From the NCBI GenBank assembly GCA_001689485.1, contig LUJQ01000082.1, forward strand, positions 37,191-64,692: 27,502 nt of DNA. The letters run 5' to 3'. Source of the DNA: Bacteroidales bacterium M6. GTDB taxonomy: Bacteria; Bacteroidota; Bacteroidia; Bacteroidales; Muribaculaceae. Within the stretch, counting starts at the first letter, position 1; each line of letters opens with the position of its first letter. Below are positions 1-8,301 of this stretch, piece after piece. A model generated the notes under the pieces. That model was given only the letters and a program-made list of their open reading frames with translations, ran no database searches and was not told where the DNA came from. Made by a program: the position numbers and the translations under genes.

Positions 1-40
1 CGTCCGGCTTTGTTGCATAGGGGTGAGTGCTTTTTCACGG

Positions 41-3000
41 TTAAGGCTCGACATCACGCACACAACGCACATACAGAGTGCCGACCATATTGGGATTTGC
101 CGTTGTCGGGCCGAGATTGTTAGTAGTAAGCAACGTTGCACCGTCGCTGCGGCAACCCAGGAAATAATTGTTTCCGTCGGTATATGTGCCACCATCACCG
201 TTGCGGTTAAAGTATGACGCAGTACACGACACGATATACGGAGAATAAGAATTATACAGACCTTCATTACGCATAATGGCCATCTCCTTTTGGTTAGGGA
301 TTCTCCAACCGCTTCCCTGGGTGGCATTCAAGCCGCTGCACGGATTGCTGTTGATATAACTGTACACATTATCGGCATTCGATGTCGCACTGTAATTATA
401 ACCGAAATTGCCACTTGCGGAAGTTCCTGTCTGGGTTACTTCGGCATATTGGAACGCATAATAAACCTTATTATATGGGCTGTTAACCATATGAACCGGC
501 ATCTGCCCCGGACTGTCACCATTACCTGCCAACGGGGTTGTACGTATTGAGTTGATGTCATAATAGGTCATCGATATGGTGCGGGTGGCAGCATCATGCA
601 CATATGCTTTCTGCACCTTCTCCTCTGATGTAACAGTGGTAAGATTTGTTCCAAGGTTGCGTATACAGCGAATCTGCCATGGTTCACTACACCATTGGTT
701 CCATTCTGATGTAGAAAGACCTTCCATTGACCAAAGTATGCGTCCGTCGCTGGAATAGAACAGGTAACGCGTGTTTTGCCCGTTATCCGAATATGGCAAC
801 TTCCTCACATTGTCGTAGTCCATAATCGGATCCTGCAACGAGGCACGCCCGAGGATAACCCTGAGGTATTTGCCCATCGCAGGGACATACCACCGCAATT
901 CCTCTTCGTCAATCGTGCCGTTCCCGTTGTTGTCGCGGTTACGGTTCATGCAGGCGTTTATCGCCTCTATATAATTGGTTGCCGTAGTGGAATTCGGCTG
1001 TGGGTCATAAGCCGACGAGGTATATGTATTGCCGAAGTTCGCAAGCCTGGGCATATATATGGGGTTATTGTTATTGACGGTGCGAGCCGGGAGAGCGGGG
1101 CCACCCTGCAAATTCCCGGTCGCCACACCGGGCATTTCCTGAACATACGTATAATTGTTGTTTGCATAGGAAAGAACCGCGTTCCAGTTGTTGTTCTTAT
1201 TCCTTATCCACTGCCACACGTTATAACGCCCGTTATCAGAGCTAGGGTTTGTGATAGTCCCTGCTGTGGAACGACGGAGATTAAGACCCTCCACTTCGTT
1301 TTCACGTTCGACCCCTATGCCAGTTCCTCGTGGGAGGTCGCCTGTGGCGGGGGTGATTTCACGGTCGGAATAATAGGTCTGTATCGACTGCTGCGACACG
1401 GCATATTTCGAACGGGCATAAACACTTTGCCCGTCAGCCGAGATGCTCCGCGTCACACGGATATAGAAACGGCGTGCATCCTGGTTGACATAATGCATCC
1501 AGGCCGGATCCTGGTTGCCTTGCGACCGCTCGTCGCCATAACCGGCCTCCCCGACCCCGGCCTCATAAGCATATTCATTGACGAATACCGTATAATATCC
1601 TGAAGCAGAAACGGTGTAATTGCCGTCGTAAATATCTTTAAGTGTAAACGACCTCAAGGATGCATCGTTATAAGTACGCGGGTAATAACGGGCAAGGCGA
1701 TTCATTGCCGTTGTAGGGCGCAGCTCAATCCAGTTGACATATTTCTCCTCACCGGCAGGAATGGCTTCCTCCTCGGTGTAGGTGTGTTCCACCCCGTTTT
1801 CATATGCGGTTATGATATAGCCGAAATTAGTCAGTTCAGTCTCTGTAAGCTCGATGTTGAACGCGGCATAATGGGCGTCAAGGGTGATTGTAGGGTTCAT
1901 CACATCGGTCACCAGCCCTTCGGCACCTGGGGTTGTCTCTTCCTCACGATAAGCTTCAAGACGTATGTCATTGAGGCCGTTAACCGTCAGGTTATATGTA
2001 TAGTCAACATTACGGAAACAATTGAAATCAGCCGATTTCGCAGCTTCGTCAGCACCTTCGCAGTAGCCGAGATGCACCACATATTCGGCATTACCCGACC
2101 TGTACATCTCATCCCCGGCAGGCGGATTGACCGGGTTGCCGTCGCCATCGACATTTACAGGGGCTTTATAATCAACGAAACAACGCACACGCACATATGT
2201 AGCCATATTGTTCGGAGTCCATACGTCGCCGGTGAGCGATGTAAACAACCCCGAATTCGATTGCGTGACCCCGGTGGCGGCGCCAGTGGCATCCTTGCGC
2301 TCACGCTCACGCTTGTTATAGGTGTCGCAACCTGACCCGGCCAAAGCCGTATGCTTGTTCTCACCCTGCCAAAAGTCGAAAGTAGAGCTTCCGTCGCCGT
2401 TTTCGGTTATAAAATTGCCGGAAAACTGCTGCGGTGTCACATAGTATTCCCCTGCGTTTTCCTCGGTGCAGTCATTCCCGAAATTGGCAGTCCGTCCGTC
2501 GGTATCCGAGCGCTCGTAAAGCCATGTGTAACGCGGGACGTTGCACACCGTGTAGCTCTCGACACTGACATCTACATCCGGCCCCGGTTTGATGTTGAAT
2601 GTAAGGTGCGACACCAGCCGGCGCAGGTGTATAGCTCCGTTACCCAGTGCGACCTCCCCGCTCCCTGAAGCGGGTATGAACACAGGTTCGAAATTCACCC
2701 TCTGCCAGTCATCGATACGGTGAGGGGCTACATGATTCCCGCCCGCAACCAAATTCGTGTAACAACCGGCCATAGCCAACGGGGAGGGGGCGGTGTTCAC
2801 TTCGTTGTCGGTGCTGGGCGATGCAACGGCGATGTCGAGAAACCCGTTCCATGTGTCGGCTGCATCGAGAAGGTCGGCAAGGCTACGTTCCTGCGCGTCA
2901 GGGTCGCTTTTCAGCACGCCGTTATTGGTGTCGGGATTTGCCACACCTACGATATAGCTGCTTCCCGACTGCGATTTCAACGACACTTTATTCGGCTGTT

Positions 3001-3298
3001 CCACCGTTATGGTGCTGGGAGCAAGCTTTACCCATTCACTTGTAGCTTTCCCTGTCACAGCGCTGTATGTGCGTATCCACAACGTCTGCACACGGTTAAG
3101 CTGTTCGTCAGATAACGCGTTGCGGCTTTTCACCTCCATTTTTGGCAAAGAGAGGGGCACTGTAACCGTCACCGCCTCACCGCTCACGGTGTAATCGGGA
3201 GCATCAAGAATCTCGTCGCGGCACGACGCCAGCGTCGTCACACCCAACGCTGTCGCCAACCATGCACCGGCCGAAAATATATGTCTAAACGATTTCAT
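41..3298 (-). CDS. Large fimbrial lipoprotein, probable type V pilus tip/adhesin subunit
   Basis: A 1085-residue secreted lipoprotein. Residues 1-26 form a signal peptide ending in the lipobox LASC, with Cys26 as lipidation site. The N-terminal part (about 40-120) has the alternating beta pattern and the 'lwirtYsavtGk' stretch seen in Bacteroidales fimbrillin-like (DUF4906-type) proteins. The C-terminal ~90 residues contain GSGWRIPNQKEMAIMRNEGL and end in GTLYVRCVRD, which resembles the FISUMP/DUF1566-type C-terminal module (C-type-lectin-like) common on Bacteroidales surface proteins. It is the last gene of the pilus cluster, 72 bp after the previous fimbrillin. Its length, about twice that of the other subunits, and its distal position suggest a tip adhesin. 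The fimbrial assignment is fairly secure; the tip role is inferred. The exact Pfam families were not checked. Confidence 0.75.
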   Translation of the reverse strand: MKSFRHIFSAGAWLATALGVTTLASCRDEILDAPDYTVSGEAVTVTVPLSLPKMEVKSRNALSDEQLNRVQTLWIRTYSAVTGKATSEWVKLAPSTITVEQPNKVSLKSQSGSSYIVGVANPDTNNGVLKSDPDAQERSLADLLDAADTWNGFLDIAVASPSTDNEVNTAPSPLAMAGCYTNLVAGGNHVAPHRIDDWQRVNFEPVFIPASGSGEVALGNGAIHLRRLVSHLTFNIKPGPDVDVSVESYTVCNVPRYTWLYERSDTDGRTANFGNDCTEENAGEYYVTPQQFSGNFITENGDGSSTFDFWQGENKHTALAGSGCDTYNKRERERKDATGAATGVTQSNSGLFTSLTGDVWTPNNMATYVRVRCFVDYKAPVNVDGDGNPVNPPAGDEMYRSGNAEYVVHLGYCEGADEAAKSADFNCFRNVDYTYNLTVNGLNDIRLEAYREEETTPGAEGLVTDVMNPTITLDAHYAAFNIELTETELTNFGYIITAYENGVEHTYTEEEAIPAGEEKYVNWIELRPTTAMNRLARYYPRTYNDASLRSFTLKDIYDGNYTVSASGYYTVFVNEYAYEAGVGEAGYGDERSQGNQDPAWMHYVNQDARRFYIRVTRSISADGQSVYARSKYAVSQQSIQTYYSDREITPATGDLPRGTGIGVERENEVEGLNLRRSTAGTITNPSSDNGRYNVWQWIRNKNNNWNAVLSYANNNYTYVQEMPGVATGNLQGGPALPARTVNNNNPIYMPRLANFGNTYTSSAYDPQPNSTTATNYIEAINACMNRNRDNNGNGTIDEEELRWYVPAMGKYLRVILGRASLQDPIMDYDNVRKLPYSDNGQNTRYLFYSSDGRILWSMEGLSTSEWNQWCSEPWQIRCIRNLGTNLTTVTSEEKVQKAYVHDAATRTISMTYYDINSIRTTPLAGNGDSPGQMPVHMVNSPYNKVYYAFQYAEVTQTGTSASGNFGYNYSATSNADNVYSYINSNPCSGLNATQGSGWRIPNQKEMAIMRNEGLYNSYSPYIVSCTASYFNRNGDGGTYTDGNNYFLGCRSDGATLLTTNNLGPTTANPNMVGTLYVRCVRDVEP

Positions 3299-3326
3299 CA
3301 GAGTTTACATCATTTTTAATGAGGTT

Positions 3327-3360
3327 ACCGGCCCGACCGATGTCGGACAAGAGTGCCGGT
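3327..3360 (-). other. Intergenic stem-loop between minor fimbrillin and tip gene
   Basis: ACCGGC (3327-3332) pairs with GCCGGT (3355-3360), enclosing an inner stem CCGAC (3333-3337)/GTCGG (3342-3346) with a CGAT loop. No strong U-run follows on the minus strand, so it is not a clear terminator. It could be an mRNA processing or stability element. Confidence 0.35.
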
Positions 3361-3370
3361 CAGCCTTAAA

Positions 3371-4738
3371 TCATTCAAAAGGCGGGATGTTGACCACCCC
3401 TTCATCCATGTCGCAAACAGTCCAGACCACACCGAGCTGCTGCCCTACATTTCGGATTTCATATCGGTAGATATTGTTTCGCAAAATATTTATCGATGCC
3501 CCCGGCTTCCCGGCATCATATTCCGACATCTTCAATTCGAATGCCGGATTATTGCCCGTTGCGTCACCGGGATTACGGACCGTCACCTGTATATATGCCG
3601 GTTGTGCACCACCGACATGGGCTACAGCATATTCAGGCACATATGCAGAATACACCCTGCACCTGTCAGCGCGGTTGCCGGTTGCCTGTTCGTCGAAAAA
3701 GAAATCAATAACGGCATTAGTGTTCTGTGGGACACCCGGACCGGCAGGCGGGTTGACTTCTGAAAAAGCCCGTGGCGCATTGTAATGCGCGTCCGACGGA
3801 ATCGAAGGGGAGGAAACATATTGTGTCTCGATTGTCCCGCCAAGGCTCCAATTGCCAATTTCCGGCAATATGGCGGCACGGCTGAAGAAACCCGACAGCT
3901 CGACCTTGGTGACCGACACCCGTTCGTCAACAGGAAGCTGGACTCCGGCAGCATCGTCATAGCCCAGACGGTCGATTACCTCGATTTTTGCCAAAGCCCT
4001 CAGCATGTTTATATCCTGCGAGCCGTCGGCTGCCACCGACAGCATATAAGGGTTGTCGGATGTGCTGGCTTCCAAATCTGATTTACGCACCGTGAAGCGC
4101 TGCAAACCGCTCATAGGTATATATTGCCCTGAAACAGTCGGCTGCCACCACGAAACCTCATTACCATCCTCTTTAGCCAACGGCACACCGAAAGTGGCCA
4201 CCCTGTTCATCCCGAAAATCTGATTGAAGGCTATCCCAGGGGTGTAGTTCTGCCGCTGCGGGCGGTGTGCCGACTCATTCCCGGTCACCATTATATAAAA
4301 AGTAACATTCTCCCCTGCGGCATAATCGAAATATTCCTGCGGCATAGTGGCCGTTACGGAATAGGAGTTGTATTTCTCCGTGTCGGTAGCCTTGGCATCG
4401 GGATAAAACGGCGTGATAAGAATGCCGTTGTTATCGAACAACAGGAAAGTAAGGTTGCGCAAGTCGAGATAGTTCTCAGCTATCGTGCCAAGCTGTGGGT
4501 TTGGAGAGGGCAGCAGGTTACGGGCCAGCCCGGGTGCTTGCGCCCCATGTTGTCCGTCCCCACGGGTAACCACTGTAAACCGCATGGTCATCGTGGCTCC
4601 ATCGTTTTTTTCGCCGCCTTTGTCGGTAGGTGGGCAGTCGGAATCGTCGGTGACACAGCCCGTCAGTGAGAGCAATGCCGCCGGGAGCATCGCTGCCGCC
4701 ACACACTGTAGGATATATTTCTTTAATCTGTATGTCAT
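3371..4738 (-). CDS. Minor fimbrillin-like lipoprotein (Mfa/Fim accessory subunit)
   Basis: A 455-residue lipoprotein from the chosen start at 4738. That start gives a clean signal peptide ending in the lipobox LTGC (Cys28). The in-frame upstream ATG at 4780 overlaps the preceding gene by 14 bp and would add 14 residues before the signal peptide, so I reject it. Typical fimbrillin features are visible: 'lrnLTFLLFDnnGiLi' in the first beta domain, 'ALAKIEVID' near the domain boundary, and 'INILRNNIYRYEIrnV' near the C-terminus, the conserved segment before the last strands. The gene lies 28 bp after the Mfa2-type anchor gene and before the tip gene, the position of FimC/Mfa3-like accessory subunits in known clusters. 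Family assignment is firm at the fimbrillin level. Which P. gingivalis subunit it matches is uncertain. Confidence 0.75.
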   Translation of the reverse strand: MTYRLKKYILQCVAAAMLPAALLSLTGCVTDDSDCPPTDKGGEKNDGATMTMRFTVVTRGDGQHGAQAPGLARNLLPSPNPQLGTIAENYLDLRNLTFLLFDNNGILITPFYPDAKATDTEKYNSYSVTATMPQEYFDYAAGENVTFYIMVTGNESAHRPQRQNYTPGIAFNQIFGMNRVATFGVPLAKEDGNEVSWWQPTVSGQYIPMSGLQRFTVRKSDLEASTSDNPYMLSVAADGSQDINMLRALAKIEVIDRLGYDDAAGVQLPVDERVSVTKVELSGFFSRAAILPEIGNWSLGGTIETQYVSSPSIPSDAHYNAPRAFSEVNPPAGPGVPQNTNAVIDFFFDEQATGNRADRCRVYSAYVPEYAVAHVGGAQPAYIQVTVRNPGDATGNNPAFELKMSEYDAGKPGASINILRNNIYRYEIRNVGQQLGVVWTVCDMDEGVVNIPPFE

Positions 4739-4766
4739 GGTTGCTGGTGAGGTGTCGGTTACCGGA

Positions 4767-5828
4767 TTATAAATCCTCATTCTGGTCGGGCACGATGTGC
4801 CATCCGTTTATGCTGATACCGCCTGCCATATACCAGTTTTTGTCGGCATCTATGAAGAAAGCAAGTGTATGCTCGTCCATGCGGTCAAGATATTGCTGGT
4901 CGGTTAAATGGCCCTGGTAATGCCCTTTTACCCTGACGAGATAACTCAGCAGGTCGAGGTTGATGATTTCCTTGGAATCCTCGTTACGTATCACCTTAAG
5001 CATAGGGCGCCTGCCAACAATGAAACGACCTGTGGTGTTCTCTGTCATCATGCCTGAAGGGGTTTGCGCCTCATCCCCACCGGCACGGGCCTCTTCACGT
5101 TCGGAAGCAAGCATCGTGGTGCTCCACGAGCGATATGCCAGCGGGGTGTCACCCACCACGTTGTTGAGATAATCCATACAGCTGTTGTCGGCGGTAATTT
5201 CCACGCTGAAATCACCTTTCATCATTTCACTGCCGTCGAGATTTTCCAAAATGACCTTTATAACGTTGGTGTCTTTCATAAGGTCGATGGCAGGGAGGTC
5301 GATATATCCGTAGGCATCACGCTTGCACACCACATTTGTTACCATTCCGTGAAACAGAGGCGTTATGTCGCTGTCAACGTAATAGCCCCCTTCCGAACCG
5401 TTGAGCGGGAGGGTGGCCGAAAGGTCGCTTATCGACGCCGGGGAAGCGCCCCCGCCTATCTCGAATGCCGTGTGGTCAGACATAGGCGACGTGCCTGTGC
5501 ACCATGCCACCATGCTGTAGGTGCCGGGCTGCAACTCTACATCCATCTTGTAACCGTTGGTTGCAAGAGCGGGGCCGCTGTCGGTTTTCCTGAGCACGAG
5601 CTTTCCTCCGCTGTCGAACACATAAAGCGTCACCCCTGTAACTTGCGAGGCGAAAGCATTCGCACTGAGGATATTCTGTGTGTAGGTGAATGGGACCCGA
5701 TAGTGAACCGTGCAATCCCCCTCATCGTCATAAATGACCGAATCGCACGAAGCCAGCCCGATGGTGCAAGCGGCCAATGCCGACACCAACACCGCTTTGG
5801 TTGCTCTACGAATTATCTGAAGTATCAT
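4767..5828 (-). CDS. FimB/Mfa2-family fimbrial anchor lipoprotein
   Basis: 353 residues. The signal peptide ends in the lipobox LASC (Cys28), followed by the family signature CDSVIYDDEGDC...YRVPFTYTQNIL and then 'VTGVTLYVFDSGGKLV' and 'ELQPGTYSMVAWCTG', hallmarks of the FimB/Mfa2 family. In Porphyromonas gingivalis Mfa2 and FimB anchor the major fimbria to the outer membrane and limit its length. Here the gene directly follows the major subunit gene (275 bp, with a terminator between) and is followed closely by another fimbrillin gene, which is the expected order. The protein is exported and attached to the outer membrane by its lipid. The role as anchor is inferred from the family; the family call itself is well supported. 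Confidence 0.88.
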   Translation of the reverse strand: MILQIIRRATKAVLVSALAACTIGLASCDSVIYDDEGDCTVHYRVPFTYTQNILSANAFASQVTGVTLYVFDSGGKLVLRKTDSGPALATNGYKMDVELQPGTYSMVAWCTGTSPMSDHTAFEIGGGASPASISDLSATLPLNGSEGGYYVDSDITPLFHGMVTNVVCKRDAYGYIDLPAIDLMKDTNVIKVILENLDGSEMMKGDFSVEITADNSCMDYLNNVVGDTPLAYRSWSTTMLASEREEARAGGDEAQTPSGMMTENTTGRFIVGRRPMLKVIRNEDSKEIINLDLLSYLVRVKGHYQGHLTDQQYLDRMDEHTLAFFIDADKNWYMAGGISINGWHIVPDQNEDL

Positions 5829-5882
5829 CGTCCAGGTGTATGTTTGTGATGTATGTGAATAATCGTTGGTTAGTATGTTGTG

Positions 5883-5902
5883 GATTCCGGGAAACCGGAA
5901 TC
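5883..5902. repeat. Perfect 8-bp hairpin with tetraloop
   Basis: GATTCCGG-GAAA-CCGGAATC in the leader of the anchor gene. The loop is GAAA on the plus strand and UUUC on the minus strand that is actually transcribed. No U-run follows on the minus strand. Its role is unknown; it may be an mRNA stability or processing element downstream of the mfa1 terminator. Confidence 0.4.
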
Positions 5903-6044
5903 TCGTTATTGCCGGTTTTAAGAAGTCCTTCCGCTCAGGGGGCGGATAAGGACGGGCTTTTCAAGCGGTTATTCGGCCTCATGGCCACGTATCCCCGCCA
6001 AAACGTTTTTCAAAAATAAATGGATAAATAATAGATAAAATGAA

Positions 6045-6079
6045 ACGGCGGGGATGACGCAGGATCTCCCCCGCCGTTG
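6045..6079 (-). terminator. Intrinsic terminator after the major fimbrillin gene
   Basis: A perfect 10-bp GC-rich stem, AACGGCGGGG (6045-6054) with CCCCGCCGTT (6070-6079). On the minus strand it is followed by the T-rich run TTTCATTTTATC. It sits 25 bp beyond the fimbrillin stop codon. Partial read-through would yield much more major subunit than anchor and tip mRNA, as expected for a polymer and its accessory subunits. Confidence 0.8.
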
Positions 6080-6103
6080 TCATGCGATATTGTCTAGTTT
6101 GAA

Positions 6104-8047
6104 TCAGAGATCCACACCCCATGCAGGAACAACATTCCATGCAAGGATGTTGAGGCGGGCTGCAACATACTGATCCATCTGGGTTACAGGGGGAACAATA
6201 GGCTGGTCGAGGCTGCGGACGCCGGTTCCAAGGCCGGAGATAGAGTTAACAGTGATGCTGTAGACATGGTTGCGGACAATGCCAAGGTCGCCTACACGCA
6301 TCTTACTCCATTGATATTTGCCATCTTCCATGCATATTGCCGGGTCAAAGCCAAGGTGACGGATGGGGATGGAGAAGAATGCAGTGCCATTGGCAAACAT
6401 ATCCATATAACCGGCGGTTACGAGGTCGGCATTAACCTGGGCAAGATTAGCAGCGTCAACGCGGGTGTAGGCCGACCCGTTCCAATAGAACAAAGGAGTA
6501 GCGGTCAAATCCACATCATCCGCAATCTGCACGGTTACAAGGCGGCCTGCGAGATTCGGATTAGCCAGAAGGTCGCGGGTGGCCTTTGAAGGATGGGCGA
6601 GTTTGAACGTTTCAGCCTTTGCCGTAGCCGTACCTTCATTATCCATGAACACGATACGCTGACGAGCGGCCAGCACAGCCTTTGCAGCAGTAGCATCGGC
6701 ATAGTAAGTGCCGTTGGAACCAGCATTACGGTCGATATAGAATGTTGATACAACGCCATTGACTTCATAATGTCCGAGAACCACGGCAGAACCTACAGTG
6801 GCGGCAGGGTTGCCGTTCGTATCACGGATACGGGTAATGGCGGTTGTGGTTTCTTTGGTATAGATATAGCCAGTGGCAGCATTGCCTGTATTGGTAATGG
6901 AAAAGGCACCACCTTCAGCCGGGATAGCCTGGTTTGTAATCTGAATCTCCCTGTTCACGATATTTTTCACATCGTTATAGGAATAATACGTCTGGGGATA
7001 ATCGGTTGAATGACCTTCAAGGTCGTTCACCTCGTCAGAAACATTGGGGAACATATTGTTATTATACGACGGCGAGCAAGCCCAATAGCTGCGGTGCTGC
7101 GCAGGGGCATTCCAAGAACCGGCCATACCTGTATCCTCGAAGTTCTTGTCAATATCAGCGTAGGTCGGGAACAGATTGATGCCGGTTCCTGTTGTTGGCA
7201 CACCATAACGCTTGGTTATGTAATTTTGATTTGCGATAGCATTCATAAACCAAAATTCTGGTACAAACTTAAGCGTTACATCGCTGCCATCGCTATTCTT
7301 CAGGACATAATCCTTTGATGCACCAGCCCCCATTGTGAGGCCGACTTTGGCTGCCAGACGCTCAACATAGATATTGACCAATGCAGCAGCCCCGCCATCA
7401 GCACCCGATATGGCATTCTCAGCCTCTTCACGCGACGGGAACAACTGGCCGCCATTGATAGGCGTTGCACACAGACGCTGGTTAGACTGACCGGTCAGCA
7501 CATTCTGTCCGAAATAAACCGAGTTGGTCATGATGAAATACGGGCCGTCGTTGAAAAGGTCGATTTGCTCATCGCGTATATCGACCAAATCCTTTGATGC
7601 CAATTCGGTGACGCGTCCGGGACGTGCATTCACAATACATATTACCTGTGAAGGAAGGTTGGCACCCTGCACAAGCTGCACGGGTACTACCGATGTCCAG
7701 ATACGGGTAACATTCCCGTCCTCAAAACCGCCCTCAGAGAAATCGGCATCCTTCAAGTCATCCCCTTCAAACGTCATAGGGGCTGCCGTAGGCTTACCGG
7801 CCGCATCATAAAACAGGAAGCTTATGCTGTTGACATAGCTTTCATTGGTAGTCCCATCTTCAAAAGCTCTTCCTTTCGCACCTTCGCGTGGAGAAGAAAT
7901 TTCAACGCATACATACTGCGTTTGGTCATACTCAACCTTTTGAGGGCCGTCGTTGACTGGTTCGTCGAGGACTTTGTCATCCGAGCAGGAGGCAAAACCC
8001 ACTGCAAGGAGGGCAGCCGCCCCGGCGAGGAATTTAAATGTTTTCAT
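6104..8047 (-). CDS. Mfa1-family major fimbrillin (type V pilus shaft subunit)
   Basis: A 647-residue secreted lipoprotein precursor. The signal peptide ends in the lipobox FASC (Cys21). A basic segment SPREGAKGR is followed by AFEDGT and then 'YVNSISFLFYDAAGKP', the first core beta strand region. In known type V pilins an Arg-specific protease cuts in this area and removes the first strand so that subunits polymerise by donor-strand exchange. Cleavage after the Arg at about residue 60 is therefore plausible but inferred. The C-terminus 'YVAARLNILAWNVVPAWGVDL' region matches the conserved Mfa1 fimbrillin end. The gene follows the DUF3868/OmpA gene and precedes a terminator. I see no TAnnTTTG promoter in the 246 bp upstream, so it is probably transcribed from the invertible promoter near 10.6 kb. 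Confidence 0.88.
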   Translation of the reverse strand: MKTFKFLAGAAALLAVGFASCSDDKVLDEPVNDGPQKVEYDQTQYVCVEISSPREGAKGRAFEDGTTNESYVNSISFLFYDAAGKPTAAPMTFEGDDLKDADFSEGGFEDGNVTRIWTSVVPVQLVQGANLPSQVICIVNARPGRVTELASKDLVDIRDEQIDLFNDGPYFIMTNSVYFGQNVLTGQSNQRLCATPINGGQLFPSREEAENAISGADGGAAALVNIYVERLAAKVGLTMGAGASKDYVLKNSDGSDVTLKFVPEFWFMNAIANQNYITKRYGVPTTGTGINLFPTYADIDKNFEDTGMAGSWNAPAQHRSYWACSPSYNNNMFPNVSDEVNDLEGHSTDYPQTYYSYNDVKNIVNREIQITNQAIPAEGGAFSITNTGNAATGYIYTKETTTAITRIRDTNGNPAATVGSAVVLGHYEVNGVVSTFYIDRNAGSNGTYYADATAAKAVLAARQRIVFMDNEGTATAKAETFKLAHPSKATRDLLANPNLAGRLVTVQIADDVDLTATPLFYWNGSAYTRVDAANLAQVNADLVTAGYMDMFANGTAFFSIPIRHLGFDPAICMEDGKYQWSKMRVGDLGIVRNHVYSITVNSISGLGTGVRSLDQPIVPPVTQMDQYVAARLNILAWNVVPAWGVDL

Positions 8048-8106
8048 CGTGTGTGATAATTTAGTGAGTTAATAATTGGATTATATTTGTTTGATTGATT
8101 CTCAGT

Positions 8107-8301
8107 TGTAAGTCGTAAGTTATAAGACCTTTGCTATGAGCGTTATAACAATGATAATAGGGGGCAATGTGATAACAGGTATTTCTAATTCCAAGGATTT
8201 AAGGAATAAGAATAAAGGTATAAGAGATTCGCTGCCGGAAGTGGCTTAACACCCCAGCTCATCAACTTCTTAACGTCTCAACTTCTCAATGTCTCAACTT
8301 C
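8107..8301. repeat. Short degenerate repeats upstream of the fimbrillin gene
   Basis: Two small repeat sets lie here. At 8107-8125 there is GTAAGTCGTAAGTTATAAG, a run of near-identical 7-mers. At 8263-8301 a 16-bp unit (CAACTTCTTAACGTCT) is repeated once with two changes (CAACTTCTCAATGTCT) and again as a 7-bp partial copy. The second set overlaps the last codons of the DUF3868 gene. No consensus promoter was found in this intergenic region. Confidence 0.6.

Noticed and set aside
1..18. Possible start of a further minus-strand gene (ATG at 18, reading M-Q-Q-S-R-T)
   Set aside because: Only six codons lie in the window and no ribosome-binding or promoter signal supports it.
776..1603. Long plus-strand frames opposite the fimbrial genes
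   Set aside because: They are antisense shadows of genes with clear signal peptides and family motifs.
2103..2112. TACATCTC resembling a recombination-site arm
   Set aside because: No core and no second arm follow; it lies inside the tip gene and is a chance match.
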